The position numbers and the translations under genes were made by a program. Source: Nakazawaea peltata (taxonomy: Eukaryota > Ascomycota > Pichiomycetes > Alaninales > Pachysolenaceae). From it: 64,000 nt of DNA. The notes beneath the pieces were generated by a model. That model did no database searches. It saw only the letters and a program-made list of their open reading frames with translations, and had not been told where the DNA came from. Positions 17,883 through 27,973 of the stretch are shown here, one piece after another (position 1 is the stretch's first letter; each line of letters starts with the position of its first letter). The DNA lies in the NCBI GenBank assembly GCA_001599355.1, contig BCGQ01000004.1:875249-939248 (forward strand). The letters are read 5' to 3'.

Positions 17883-18995
17883 ATGTCTGTCACATCCACC
17901 AACACCGCGGCTGTACCTACCAGGATCCTGCTTCAACCGATTGGTCACTCTATTTTGAACTCGAGACAACCCTTCAATCCTTCCAGTTTCAAGCCGCTCA
18001 TTCATAGCACACCTCTGTTGAAGAGATCTATCACATTTGATGCCTCTAAATTGCCTTCTTCAAAGAAGGCTAAGAAGAGTACTAGCACTTTCTTACCAAG
18101 TCCTGTGAGTCGGCCTGCTTCTGCTAACAATAGTTCATCTCATGAGACTGATTTCCACACTTCATCAACCACTCTGCAACAGATCAAGTTGTTAAAGGCT
18201 CGTTTACAGTTGGCTTATTATAAGGTTAAGGTTAAGAAGGTTACTACTTCTGCTAAAGATCTTGTCGAGTCATTTAAAACTGAACAAACAAGAAGCTTTG
18301 CTGCTTTGCTGAAGAAGAACCATCCACCAATGCGTTCTTTCCAGAATCCTAATGGCCTGATTCAAAAGACTCCAAAGGCTAAGAGAACTACATCTGATCT
18401 TTTAGCTGCTTCTACTCCTATCCCGGTATCACTGATCAAGTCAACTGGAAACCCAAATAAGCTTCATTTCAGTAAATCTGTCAGTTTCAGCATTAGTCTG
18501 AGTACTCAAAAACATCAGACTCTGCTGCTGGCTGCTTCTACTTCTTCTTTCAAGGGATTTCCTTTCTTACCACTGGTTACACAAGAATTATATACTTCAT
18601 CGTCACCTTCTAGGTTTGCTACTTCACTGGCTACCAACAACCGGAATTCGACTTCTTCAAAGAAGAGATCTTTGAAAGCTCCTGAACTCCCAAAGAAGAA
18701 GAGAAATGCCGTAAAATTACCTTCTCTTCAAGAAGTCAGTTTAACTACGTCCACTCCATTGCCAGTTATGAAACAAATGTCGAAAACCTCCAGTACTCAA
18801 GCACCAGGATCGTTACTCTCTGTTCCATCATCCAAGGACTCCCTCCTTACTCCGATCAGACATAAATCGTCCAATAACTCACATGGCGATGACTCTACTC
18901 AATTAATGTCGAGTCCTTCAAAATTAATGACGACTCCATCATCTATGGGAGCTGCTAAGTCCCTTTTACAGTTGGCTTTTGTCAACAAGGAATGA
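17883..18995 (+). CDS. NRM1: G1/S transcriptional corepressor of the Nrm1/Whi5 family
   Basis: 370 residues from the first ATG. The only ordered part is the GTB motif (about residues 97-120: LLKARLQLAYYKVKV), the short segment by which Whi5 and Nrm1 bind Swi6 in SBF/MBF. The rest is Ser/Thr/Lys-rich and disordered with several S/T-P sites (SPSK, TPIR) typical of Cdk targets. These proteins repress SBF/MBF genes, Whi5 before Start and Nrm1 at exit from G1. In non-duplicated yeasts one gene covers both. Synteny (next to LRO1 and ATG3) favours the Nrm1 side. With a Cln1/2-type cyclin 11 kb away, the window carries both an activator and a repressor of Start. Confidence 0.82.
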   Translation: MSVTSTNTAAVPTRILLQPIGHSILNSRQPFNPSSFKPLIHSTPLLKRSITFDASKLPSSKKAKKSTSTFLPSPVSRPASANNSSSHETDFHTSSTTLQQIKLLKARLQLAYYKVKVKKVTTSAKDLVESFKTEQTRSFAALLKKNHPPMRSFQNPNGLIQKTPKAKRTTSDLLAASTPIPVSLIKSTGNPNKLHFSKSVSFSISLSTQKHQTLLLAASTSSFKGFPFLPLVTQELYTSSSPSRFATSLATNNRNSTSSKKRSLKAPELPKKKRNAVKLPSLQEVSLTTSTPLPVMKQMSKTSSTQAPGSLLSVPSSKDSLLTPIRHKSSNNSHGDDSTQLMSSPSKLMTTPSSMGAAKSLLQLAFVNKE

Positions 18996-19102
18996 TACTA
19001 CGATATCTTTGCATCCAAAACGAAAAATCTTGCACCTAAAACTGGTGTATTCTATATAATTTGTATCACCACTAATAATAATTTATGTTAATGAGATGTT
19101 TT

Positions 19103-20134
19103 TTAGTCTAATTTAGGTTTCTGAGGAGCCTTGGGTTTCCAGAACGATTCCAGAATAATACCTCCAAATACCATACCGACACCGGCCCATTGTTTCCAAT
19201 TCAAAGCATGTCCAAAAAGAATCACACTCACCAACATTGAGAACATCTTTCTTGTCACGGTCACGGTCACTAAAACTATACTATCGAATTTCTCTAAAGT
19301 GATGAAGATGAAGATCTGACCGATCGAACCGAAAATTCCAAACATTAATACATTATAAAGCAGCTCAGGGTACTGAGAAACGAATTCAAGAGCGTATGAG
19401 ATCTGGTTTGTCATTGTACAACAATAACCAAGGGTGAAAATACAGTTGAAGAAGTTTAACCCTGCCATTAAATGGGCGCCTGTGATCTTTTCCGATCTGT
19501 TACTATTCGATTTGAATAATTGATCCTGCATAGAATTAGTTAAACCATCTAAGAACATAGAGACAATCAAAAATCCTAAACCGATCGATAAACTACCCTC
19601 AGTAGCAGAACTCTTAGATCCTCCTCCTGATTTACATATGGTGAAAATACACACCCCCAATGTGATGGCACTGACTACGACATATTTATATAATGGGAAC
19701 CGTTTTCCAAAGATTAAGAACTGAACCATCATAACAGGGATCAATTTACAACTTTTGGCCAACAAATAAATGAGATAATTGACATGTTGTAACGACTGGA
19801 TTCCAACTGGGGACAGAATACTTTGAGTAAGACTGATGACGGTGAAATATTTCAATAATGTAGTGTCCATTTGGTTTCCCTCTGCCTTTCTAGTGAAAAT
19901 ATCCCAAGGAGTTGTCAATCTACCCAACTTAATCGAAAGGTATATCGACCCCACCACCGAAGCAAAGAACGATTGTATACTGTTAACTACCAAGGGCAGT
20001 TTAAAGACTTGATCCTGCAAGGGTCCATAGCCTGTAGATGAGATTTTCTCTTGTAAAACTCCCCATGTGATGAACGACACGTATATACCAGCTACACAAG
20101 CCAATAATATCACGGGAGATCCACCTTTACCCAT
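19103..20134 (-). CDS. HUT1: ER UDP-galactose transporter homologue Hut1
   Basis: 343 residues from the ATG giving MGKGGSP. It is a nucleotide-sugar transporter with 8-10 hydrophobic helices. Family signatures are YVSFITWGVLQEKIS near the N-terminus, LTQSILSPVGIQSLQHVNY, LAKSCKLIPVMMVQ, FLDGLTNSMQDQLF and VTVTRKMFSMLVSVILFGH. It has the usual length for Hut1/SLC35B1. The family works in the ER membrane, supplying UDP-sugars to, or exchanging nucleotides across, the ER. It is divergent from MDJ2. The 3' end lies about 107 bp from the NRM1 stop (convergent). Confidence 0.93.
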   Translation of the reverse strand: MGKGGSPVILLACVAGIYVSFITWGVLQEKISSTGYGPLQDQVFKLPLVVNSIQSFFASVVGSIYLSIKLGRLTTPWDIFTRKAEGNQMDTTLLKYFTVISLTQSILSPVGIQSLQHVNYLIYLLAKSCKLIPVMMVQFLIFGKRFPLYKYVVVSAITLGVCIFTICKSGGGSKSSATEGSLSIGLGFLIVSMFLDGLTNSMQDQLFKSNSNRSEKITGAHLMAGLNFFNCIFTLGYCCTMTNQISYALEFVSQYPELLYNVLMFGIFGSIGQIFIFITLEKFDSIVLVTVTVTRKMFSMLVSVILFGHALNWKQWAGVGMVFGGIILESFWKPKAPQKPKLD

Positions 20135-20411
20135 TTTCAATCTACCGATCTTTAAAGCTTCACTTTACCCTTGGCTTAAACTCTGCTTAACCTCTGCCAA
20201 ACTGAGCTTAAAATGCGCTCTATTTTTCGCTGGCATTTTTTCGCTAGCACCGAGGAATCTTCCGAGGGCTCATCCAGATGAGGTGGCTCCTTTTGCTCAG
20301 ACTTTACGAATTTTGATTATGAGGTTAATCAGAGTTGAGGGTGGCCAGAAACAAAGAGGAGGATGAAACAAGACGACTGAAAGAGGTAAAGTTTGGGTGA
20401 AACGTGTTCTA
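20135..20411. promoter_or_regulatory. HUT1-MDJ2 bidirectional promoter
   Basis: A 277-bp divergent promoter. GGAATCTTCC at 20254-20263 is a two-unit nGAAnnTTCn heat-shock-type element. That would suit a J-protein gene (MDJ2), but two units alone are weak evidence. Repeated CTTAAACTCTGCTTAACCTC-like words lie just upstream of HUT1. Confidence 0.3.
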
Positions 20412-20873
20412 ATGGTGAGTATGGTGTTATGAGATATGATAGAGCGATACTAACTGAGTTAGGTGCTACCGATAATAATAGGAGTTGGGGTGACGGTGGG
20501 GTTACTCACGTTGAAATCTGGAATCAAGACGATGAGTAGATATAGAGCATTGACGCCGCTGATGATATTCGCATTAAATGGGATAAAACCACAGGTACAA
20601 AGAGATAGAGATCCAAAATTTAATGATCTAGCATTGAAATTTCGGAATTATCCAGGAGGGTTCCAACAAAAGATGACCGAGAATGAACTGCTAATGATCC
20701 TTGATATTAATCAAGATGAGATTGTACATTTGACACCTGAACTTCTCAAGAAGAAGCATCGTAAATGTATGTTAATTAATCATCCTGACAAAGGGGGTAG
20801 TCCATATATGCTGATGAAGATCAATCAGGCGAAGGATATATTATCTAGTAGTTATCTCTTTCAGAAGAGGTAA
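20412..20873 (+). CDS. MDJ2: Mitochondrial J-protein Mdj2 (intron directly after the ATG)
   Basis: Exon 1 is only the ATG (20412-20414) and exon 2 is 20463-20873; the product is 137 residues. Spliced, the protein starts MVLPIIIGVGVTVGLLTLKSG, essentially the S. cerevisiae Mdj2 N-terminus (MVLPIIIGLGVTMVALSVKSG), which fixes the splice. There is one membrane helix at the N-terminus, then YPGGFQQKMTENE and a C-terminal J-domain with KKKHRKCMLINHPDKGGSPYM (HPD motif intact). It is an inner-membrane cochaperone of the import motor Hsp70 (Ssc1), related to Pam18. Two CTG codons (ENE-CTG-LMI, PYM-CTG-MK) align with alanine in S. cerevisiae. Confidence 0.93.
20415..20462 (+). other. MDJ2 intron (48 nt)
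   Basis: Donor GTGAGT at 20415, TACTAAC at 20448-20454 and acceptor TAG ending at 20462, with the branch A nine nt from the end. It sits between ATG and the second codon. Its length is a multiple of three, but retention gives a stop after five further codons (TGA), so unspliced RNA cannot make the protein. Confidence 0.93.
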
Positions 20874-20967
20874 TGTTTATGATCTCTGAGCTGAGCTCTG
20901 CTAAATTGTTATATAGTACATTAAGCTTAATCACGACACTCTAATTATTTATTGAAGATATTTGTAG

Positions 20968-21294
20968 TTATTTAGGAACAGCTGGTGGAGGAGGAGGTGG
21001 CACAGAGCCTGAATAAGCTGGCGATGGCAGCTCAATAGAAGAAGAAGAAGCTGCTCTTGACAACAGCATATCAGCAAGCATAGTATGTGACAGAACTCTT
21101 CTACGACGACTCTTACTACTCAACGAAGAGGAGGAAGAATTTTTAGTCAAACTGTCCAACAGTGGGATGTCGTTCCAGCCGGCCATGGCCCCACCATTTT
21201 GAGCAGATTGAATTCTTGGCTTTGACGCACTCAGATCTGGCTGAGAATCGGCTCCACGAGGCAGCATAGGTGGTGGTGGTGCAACTGATGACAT
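20968..21294 (-). CDS. Small proline/serine-rich protein of unknown function
   Basis: 108 residues starting MSSVAPPPPMLPRG and ending SGSVPPPPPPAVPK. Between the polyproline ends lie a GWNDIPLLDS motif, similar to the GWNDPP-type motif of Sec31 and SRA1-like proteins, a Ser-rich patch, a basic RRRR cluster and a short helix (SHTMLADMLL). No enzymatic domain is visible. Polyproline runs could bind SH3, WW or profilin. It sits between MDJ2 (convergent, about 95 bp away) and ENV7. I do not recognise an S. cerevisiae orthologue. It may be a real small gene, since the frame is not a shadow of another and the biased composition ends exactly with the frame. Confidence 0.55.
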   Translation of the reverse strand: MSSVAPPPPMLPRGADSQPDLSASKPRIQSAQNGGAMAGWNDIPLLDSLTKNSSSSSLSSKSRRRRVLSHTMLADMLLSRAASSSSIELPSPAYSGSVPPPPPPAVPK

Positions 21295-21763
21295 TAGGAT
21301 GTGTATATGGATTCAGTGGATGTGTTGGAGCGATGGTGTCACCAAGATGAAATGAAATCAACAATAAGATTTTTGAAGGGAGAAAAAATGATAGCGAGGC
21401 AGGGAAGGAAAAAGAAATTTGAAGGGGGATTTTTTTGGGGCGGATTTTTGGGGAGACTCTGAGGGAGACTCAAATTTGGGGGTGAAACAAAGCTATATAA
21501 GGAGATATTTTGGAGGAGATATTTGGAGGAGCTAGTTATGGAGGGAGTAGTTATCGATTCCGACTCTTTGAAATGAAATCCACCCACCCAAAGTTCTCAC
21601 TCTCTGACCCTCCAACCCTCCCATCCTTCCCCATACAAAAATCCTAATGCGTGTCATTAACCAAATCTGCACGTGATTTTTCTCATTTACAAAATCTTAA
21701 AAGGGGTCAATTACAGGGACACAATAAGGGAGACAATAATATCAATCATAGTTATACATCTAT
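21295..21763. promoter_or_regulatory. Spacer between the small proline-rich gene and ENV7
   Basis: 469 bp. It holds a TATATAAGG element (about 21493), a direct repeat of GGAGATATTT (about 21500-21525) and G-rich runs. A CACGTG at 21670-21675 sits about 90 bp beyond the ENV7 stop. No coding sequence is supported. Confidence 0.4.
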
Positions 21764-22918
21764 TTAACTACCTTGAAGTTGTAACAGAGCCAGTAATACT
21801 TTCTCTACCGCAGGTCTGTCAACTGGATCTAAAACAAGGCACATCTCAATCAACCCCTTTATATCATCACTGTAGAATGTATCATTAGGTGGGAATGAAT
21901 ATTTACCACTACTGATCAGTAAGGTCATATTGGCACCACTTTGTTGTTCCTCCCTTTCAAATGGAGACATCCCGTATAATAATGCGTATAAAGTGCACCC
22001 CAACGACCAAATATCTATTTTTTCATCCAATTGAGCCCCCGGATTAATATCCATCAATTCCGGGGCTCGATAAGGTAAAGTACAATGTTCCTCAGCAAGT
22101 TCTTGCATAGTCACCAGTTGAGCCCTATTCTTAATGGAAACATGAGCTTTTGCGCACGATCCCAAATCACATAACACAGGTAATCCATCTTTAGAGAGCA
22201 TGACATTAGCAGGTTTCAAGTCTCTGTGCGCAAAGGGCACCGAGGTGCCTAATTCGGTCAGGTCCTGATTGGCAAAATCATCATCTTCATCGTAATCACT
22301 AGGAATTCCTGTACCCCCAGATGTTGTACTCATACTATCTAACAAAATTTGAGTCTCTTCGTTGTTATCATCATCGATTGCCTCACTATTGATCGGGGAA
22401 TGAGCAGAGTTATAAATGTCCTGAGTTAAAGTCATTGAATTACGTTGTTGTTGTGATGAATTCACATGGTGTCTATGCATCGATTGTAATCCTCTACAGA
22501 TTCCAATGAAGATCCTTAACAGTTCCAGTTCTTCAATTCTAGTCCCTTCCAACACATTACGTGTAATTATATCCTGTAATGATCCAGAGTCGAAGTATGG
22601 AAGTAATATGTATACTGTTTTAGACCCGTCTGGTTCTTGTACAATGCTAGAATCGATTGCTCGTATAATATAAGGCGATTTGAACTCTTTGTAACTATCC
22701 ACCTCTTTCATCGCAAGTTTAAGACTCTCATTTCCAAATGGGCACCTGATCTTCTTCATAGCATACCGTGCCCCGTTCGACAGCTCCACCAAATACACAT
22801 AACTGAAACCTCCTTCACCCAACAACTTGAGTATCTTGAATACTGACTTGTTAATCCTAAGCTCCGGTGAGCTTTGACAAGGAAAACATTGGCTGATCAA
22901 ATCAAAAATGGCCGACAT
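21764..22918 (-). CDS. ENV7: Vacuolar-membrane protein kinase Env7 (STK16/NAK family)
   Basis: 384 residues from the ATG giving MSAIFDLISQCFPCQ. The N-terminal Cys pair fits the palmitoylated anchor of Env7/STK16. The kinase domain has a glycine loop GEGGFSYVY, Lys in YAMKKI, catalytic loop HRDLKPANV and DLG in place of DFG (CDLGSC), as is normal in this family. The activation segment ends CTLPYRAPELMD, and SLGCTLYALLYGMSPFE follows. An insert of about 70 residues rich in Ser/Asp lies between the alpha-D/E region and the catalytic loop. Env7 negatively regulates vacuole fusion. ENV7-RVB2-VMA11-NSL1 occurs in this order and orientation in S. cerevisiae (YPL236C-YPL233W as I recall). Confidence 0.92.
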   Translation of the reverse strand: MSAIFDLISQCFPCQSSPELRINKSVFKILKLLGEGGFSYVYLVELSNGARYAMKKIRCPFGNESLKLAMKEVDSYKEFKSPYIIRAIDSSIVQEPDGSKTVYILLPYFDSGSLQDIITRNVLEGTRIEELELLRIFIGICRGLQSMHRHHVNSSQQQRNSMTLTQDIYNSAHSPINSEAIDDDNNEETQILLDSMSTTSGGTGIPSDYDEDDDFANQDLTELGTSVPFAHRDLKPANVMLSKDGLPVLCDLGSCAKAHVSIKNRAQLVTMQELAEEHCTLPYRAPELMDINPGAQLDEKIDIWSLGCTLYALLYGMSPFEREEQQSGANMTLLISSGKYSFPPNDTFYSDDIKGLIEMCLVLDPVDRPAVEKVLLALLQLQGS

Positions 22919-23171
22919 CTCAATCTCCCAATTCAACACTCTTGTTGTCACTCAATGTATTACCTTTCTCCCCCGGTCTCATATTTAATCCGAAATTTGC
23001 CCTGCCGTGCTCAGTTGCCCTTCAGGCTCCCAGACTCCACACCAGTTTTGCCCCTTCAAACATCATTACACCAAAATGAAATCGAAGTAAAAATTTTAAA
23101 GAGAAAAAAACAAAATTCGATTCGATTTGGCGCTTATTGAGAGACGATAGAGGTAGAAAGACAGGGCGTTA

Positions 23172-23177
23172 ACGCGT
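23172..23177. promoter_or_regulatory. MCB-like ACGCGT in the RVB2 leader
   Basis: A perfect palindromic ACGCGT only 12 nt upstream of the RVB2 ATG. This is unusually close for an activating site, so it may lie in the transcribed leader and have no regulatory role. Confidence 0.25.
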
Positions 23178-23188
23178 AATACATCAAA

Positions 23189-24648
<1,460 letters not shown>

Positions 24649-24705
24649 ATTAAAAATTTAATGTATTTTAGAGATCTTTTAAGTGTATATATATTGTAGT
24701 AGGGA

Positions 24706-25253
24706 TCATCCACTTCCCTTGGTGTTCAAAATCAATGCAATAATCATTCCGTACAACCCCAATACTTCGGCAAAAATCAAAATCAACACGATACCTACAA
24801 ATAATCTTGGTTGGTGCATGAATTGACGAACACCTTCATCTCCTACGATACCAATAGCATAACCTGAGGACAAACAGGCGAATCCAACACTTAAACCACA
24901 AGCTAAATGCATGAATCCATGGAAAAGAGAGTAATTGTCATCTGGGGTCAAATCTCCAGCGATTAACACACTAACAACTAAGCCGTAAACAGATAAAATA
25001 CCACTCATGACGACAGGAATTAAGGATCTCATGATCAATTCAGGTTTGAAGGTACCAATACCAGCAATACCAATACCGGATTTCAGGGTTCCAATGGCAG
25101 CTCCACCACAACTCAAGATCATGGCAGAAGCACAACCAGCAAACCCAAGAAATGGTGCAAAGTTTGGAGCGTACTCGCTTCCAAGTTCGGACCTAAAACA
25201 GGTGTTAGTATATCAATCCATCGGTAGGTGGTCTATAATGGGGGTACATACAT
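24706..25253 (-). CDS. VMA11: V-ATPase proteolipid subunit c' (Vma11); intron splits the start codon
   Basis: Exon 1 contributes only AT (25253-25252) and exon 2 is 25192-24706, giving 162 residues. The joined start AT|G TCC gives [20 protein letters not shown], matching the N-termini of Vma11 and Vma3. Four transmembrane helices carry [26 protein letters not shown] and the last helix [13 protein letters not shown] with the essential proton-carrying Glu. It ends LILNTKGSG, as in Vma11 (LNTRGSE) and unlike Vma3. It is part of the c-ring of vacuolar H+-ATPase. CTG at 25086-25084 (GT-CTG-KSG) falls on the alanine of GTAKSG. Divergent from NSL1, convergent with RVB2. Confidence 0.95.
25193..25251 (-). 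other. VMA11 intron (59 nt) inside the ATG
   Basis: On the minus strand the donor GTATGT begins at 25251, TACTAAC is at 25210-25204 and the acceptor TTTTAG ends at 25193, with the branch A 12 nt from the end. The G of the unspliced ATG is the first base of the intron; after splicing, the G of the start codon comes from exon 2. Confidence 0.92.
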
Positions 25254-25554
25254 TGTGAATCTCTAATTTGTATCAAAACACCAAGCTTCCCAAACTTAAT
25301 CCTTCTATCAAATCCAGTTCATTTCAGTCCAACAGCCTTTTTCTCTGCTGTTTAGGCCGTAGGAAGCAGCTTATTGACACGGTGGAGGGGAGAGGCAGAA
25401 TGGCAGAGAAAGATAGAGAAGAAAAGGGGAGCGAATTATGAATTCCTGAAATGGATTGTTCCCAATTAGGAAATAACACATTTGTATACAAAATCAAAAC
25501 AAACATCATTTAGATGATTGTTTACACAAAGTGATGAAGACTTGATTGTTGAAG
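25254..25554. promoter_or_regulatory. VMA11-NSL1 bidirectional promoter
   Basis: 301 bp with a purine-rich stretch (about 25383-25432) and otherwise A/T-rich sequence. No recognisable conserved site and no coding sequence. Confidence 0.35.
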
Positions 25555-26241
25555 ATGTCTGAAGCATTACATGAGAAGATGCAGCTTGCTGCTGAAGATG
25601 TCAAGTATTTACAGAAAATATTCTTAGAGAAAGCCCATGAGAAACTCCGATTGAACTTGCCCTCTTCCTCTCAGGACACCAAGGATCCGTTAACTATGAA
25701 GATTATTGATATGATTGAGGAATTTGTATATACGATATTTGAGATGTCGAGGCATTCTTTAACTGTTGACGGGAATGACGTTGGTAAAGATAATACACTC
25801 AATGAGATTCTTAGTGAACCAAAGCAACGTAAGCATATTATACAGTGTTCTTGGTGTTATGATGTAATACTAACTATAATCTTAGTGATGGAGCCATTTG
25901 ATCCGGAATTGAACCAAAAACTTCGGAGTTTATATCAGGAGGTTGAAAAAGAGACTTTGGAATTGACTACACTAAGACGAACTTTACCAGAACAACTGCA
26001 GAAAGAGTTCGCTGACTCCCTTGATACCGAGTTAGATCTGGAATTGAATAATTTGGAATCCCTGCTGAATCAACATCAGGACACCACCGATACTGATCTG
26101 TTTGTTCCTAGACTTGAAAGTTTGAATAACGACTATACAGAAGCATTAAAACAACTCAACCATTTAAAGAATATGCTTCCAGCTCAAAGCAGTGAAGTTG
26201 ACAAATTAAAGGAAATTGCAGAGTTTATCAAGGACATCTAA
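25555..26241 (+). CDS. NSL1: MIND/Mis12 kinetochore complex subunit Nsl1
   Basis: 228 residues (S. cerevisiae 216). The ATG gives MSEALHEKMQ. The protein is mostly helical. The central block VMEPFDPELNQKLRSLYQEVEKETLELTTLRRTLP aligns with MEPFDLDLNEQVRKMYQEWEDETVKVAQLRQTGP of yeast Nsl1, an unmistakable match. The C-terminal coiled coil (DYTEALKQLNHLKNMLP, then EVDKLKEIAEFI) corresponds to yeast DYVASLNELYQTQQDLP. Nsl1 links inner kinetochore to Ndc80 and Spc105. Its position beside VMA11 and RVB2 is as in S. cerevisiae. Confidence 0.9.
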   Translation: MSEALHEKMQLAAEDVKYLQKIFLEKAHEKLRLNLPSSSQDTKDPLTMKIIDMIEEFVYTIFEMSRHSLTVDGNDVGKDNTLNEILSEPKQRKHIIQCSWCYDVILTIILVMEPFDPELNQKLRSLYQEVEKETLELTTLRRTLPEQLQKEFADSLDTELDLELNNLESLLNQHQDTTDTDLFVPRLESLNNDYTEALKQLNHLKNMLPAQSSEVDKLKEIAEFIKDI

Positions 26242-26462
26242 CCCCCTCTAATGTATATTATAATGAACCTACTAACGTTTTTCGTAATCTGCTTTCGTGT
26301 AGTAACGTTTTTCTTATCATCGGGTATTTCTGCGCTTGTAACCGAGTGGAAGCTTAAATTTCGTAAATCCTCAGCATACGGCACCCGTATCTCTGCATCG
26401 GAATATATATGCAGCGGGAGGTCCGGCGAGTTGTTCAATTCCTGACTGAACACCAGCTAAAC

Positions 26463-27701
26463 ATGTCCCCTATTGCTCAAGACTCTTATGAGTCTCGTCT
26501 TGATAAACTTTTGGAAGATGTCCCACTTGCCGACACCCATAATGATTTCCCATACTTATTAAGATTCCAATTACACAATGAGATTCACAGCCCTAACAAT
26601 GACTTCAGTTTCGAAGGTGAGTTGACCAGTCACACCTCTTTGAAGAAGATGAGAAAGGGTAAGATGGGATTACAATTCTTCAGTGTGTTCATCGAGAACA
26701 AAGGACCTTCACCTTACTACCAAGATTTCAACTTGGTCAACAGTGCTGTTAGAGACACTATGGAACAGATCGATGTTACTAAGAGATTGTGTGCTGAATA
26801 TTCGAATGACTTGGAGTTTGTCAGAAGTGCAGATGAACTGATGCTGCTGTATAAGAAGGGGAAGATTGCCATCACTATGGGAGTTGAAGGTTTACATCAA
26901 ATCGATTTATCTCTTGGTGTTGTCAGATTGTACCATGAATTGGGTTGTAGATACATCACATTGACCCATAACTGTGATAACCCATTTGCTACTGCTCTGT
27001 CTTCAGTCACTGGTGGTTTACCAGATAAGGGATTGACCGAGTTAGGTAAGAGATGTGTCTTGGAAATGAACAGATTGGGTATGATTGTAGACTTATCTCA
27101 TGTCAGTTACAACACTATGAAGGAAGCTTTGGAATGTACTAAATCTCCAGTTATGTTCTCCCATTCTTCTGCCTGGGAATGTACTAATCATGCCAGAAAC
27201 GTCAAGGATGATATTTTATTGATGTTAAAGGAGAATGACGGTGTTTGTAGTGTCAATTTCTGTCCTCTGTTCATCACTAAGGATTTCTCCACCAATGAAG
27301 CCACCATTGATGATGCTGTCGACCATATTTTACATATTGTTAAAGTTACTGGTGGTTGGAGACATGTTGGTTTCGGATCTGATTTCGATGGTATTCCTCT
27401 GGGTCCAAAGGGTTTGGAAGATGTCTCAAAGTATCCTGATTTGATCTATAAATTGATGGAAAATGGAGCTACCGATGAAGACATTGCTCTGCTTCTGGGA
27501 GGTAATATCATGAGAGTCTGGAAAGCCAATGAAGTCAAGGCTGCTGAATTACAGGCTGAAATGGGTCCCAAAGGAATTGTTGAAGATAATTGGGAGGGAA
27601 GAAAATGGCCATTCAGTGAATATTGTCTCAAATTTGCCGATCTTTACGAGGGTTCTAAGGATGTTCACAAGGAGACCAATGTATACACTAAGAAACCATA
27701 A
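26463..27701 (+). CDS. Peptidase family M19 (renal/membrane dipeptidase-like)
   Basis: 412 residues from the ATG giving MSPIAQDSY. An ATG 54 bp upstream (26409) is in frame but lies in a TATATAT element that looks like the promoter. All M19 dinuclear zinc ligands are visible: DTHND near residue 24, the bridging Glu in MGVEGLHQ, His in FSHSSAWECTNHARNV (two His) and Asp in GFGSDFDGI. There is no signal peptide or GPI signal, so it is probably cytosolic, hydrolysing dipeptides. S. cerevisiae has no clear orthologue, although the family is common in other fungi. Codon use looks like that of the neighbours, and there is no sign of recent transfer. Confidence 0.88.
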   Translation: MSPIAQDSYESRLDKLLEDVPLADTHNDFPYLLRFQLHNEIHSPNNDFSFEGELTSHTSLKKMRKGKMGLQFFSVFIENKGPSPYYQDFNLVNSAVRDTMEQIDVTKRLCAEYSNDLEFVRSADELMLLYKKGKIAITMGVEGLHQIDLSLGVVRLYHELGCRYITLTHNCDNPFATALSSVTGGLPDKGLTELGKRCVLEMNRLGMIVDLSHVSYNTMKEALECTKSPVMFSHSSAWECTNHARNVKDDILLMLKENDGVCSVNFCPLFITKDFSTNEATIDDAVDHILHIVKVTGGWRHVGFGSDFDGIPLGPKGLEDVSKYPDLIYKLMENGATDEDIALLLGGNIMRVWKANEVKAAELQAEMGPKGIVEDNWEGRKWPFSEYCLKFADLYEGSKDVHKETNVYTKKP

Positions 27702-27973
27702 ATAATAAATGATTTTTGGGATAAATGTAGAGAATAGTGTAGAGAATAGTGTAGAGGCCGGCATGCCACTTCCTACTTCCACCCCCTCCCTGTCTCCCTT
27801 TGTCCGTCCCTCCCTCCTTCATTGTGCCCTCCCCTTTCTTCCCCTCCAGTCTGCCCTCCCCCCTCTGTCCCTCCCCTTTAGGCCCGCGCACCTCGAGATT
27901 TGACAAGAAAAATATTGCCCATTTTAAACGGTGTTGTTTACTTGATACGAGAGAGGCAGTAAAGAAACGAAGA
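27702..27973. promoter_or_regulatory. Spacer with tandem repeat and pyrimidine tract upstream of RBD2
   Basis: The 12-mer GTAGAGAATAGT is repeated in tandem at about 27727-27750, just after the dipeptidase gene. A nearly pure C/T tract follows (about 27770-27885) on the RBD2 coding strand. Frames open through the tract are compositional. Confidence 0.45.

Noticed and set aside
26248-26315. TACTAAC with GTATAT upstream and a downstream TAG, looking like an intron after NSL1
   Set aside because: The donor is non-consensus, it lies after the NSL1 stop, and joining the flanks gives no sensible protein; chance match in A/T-rich DNA.
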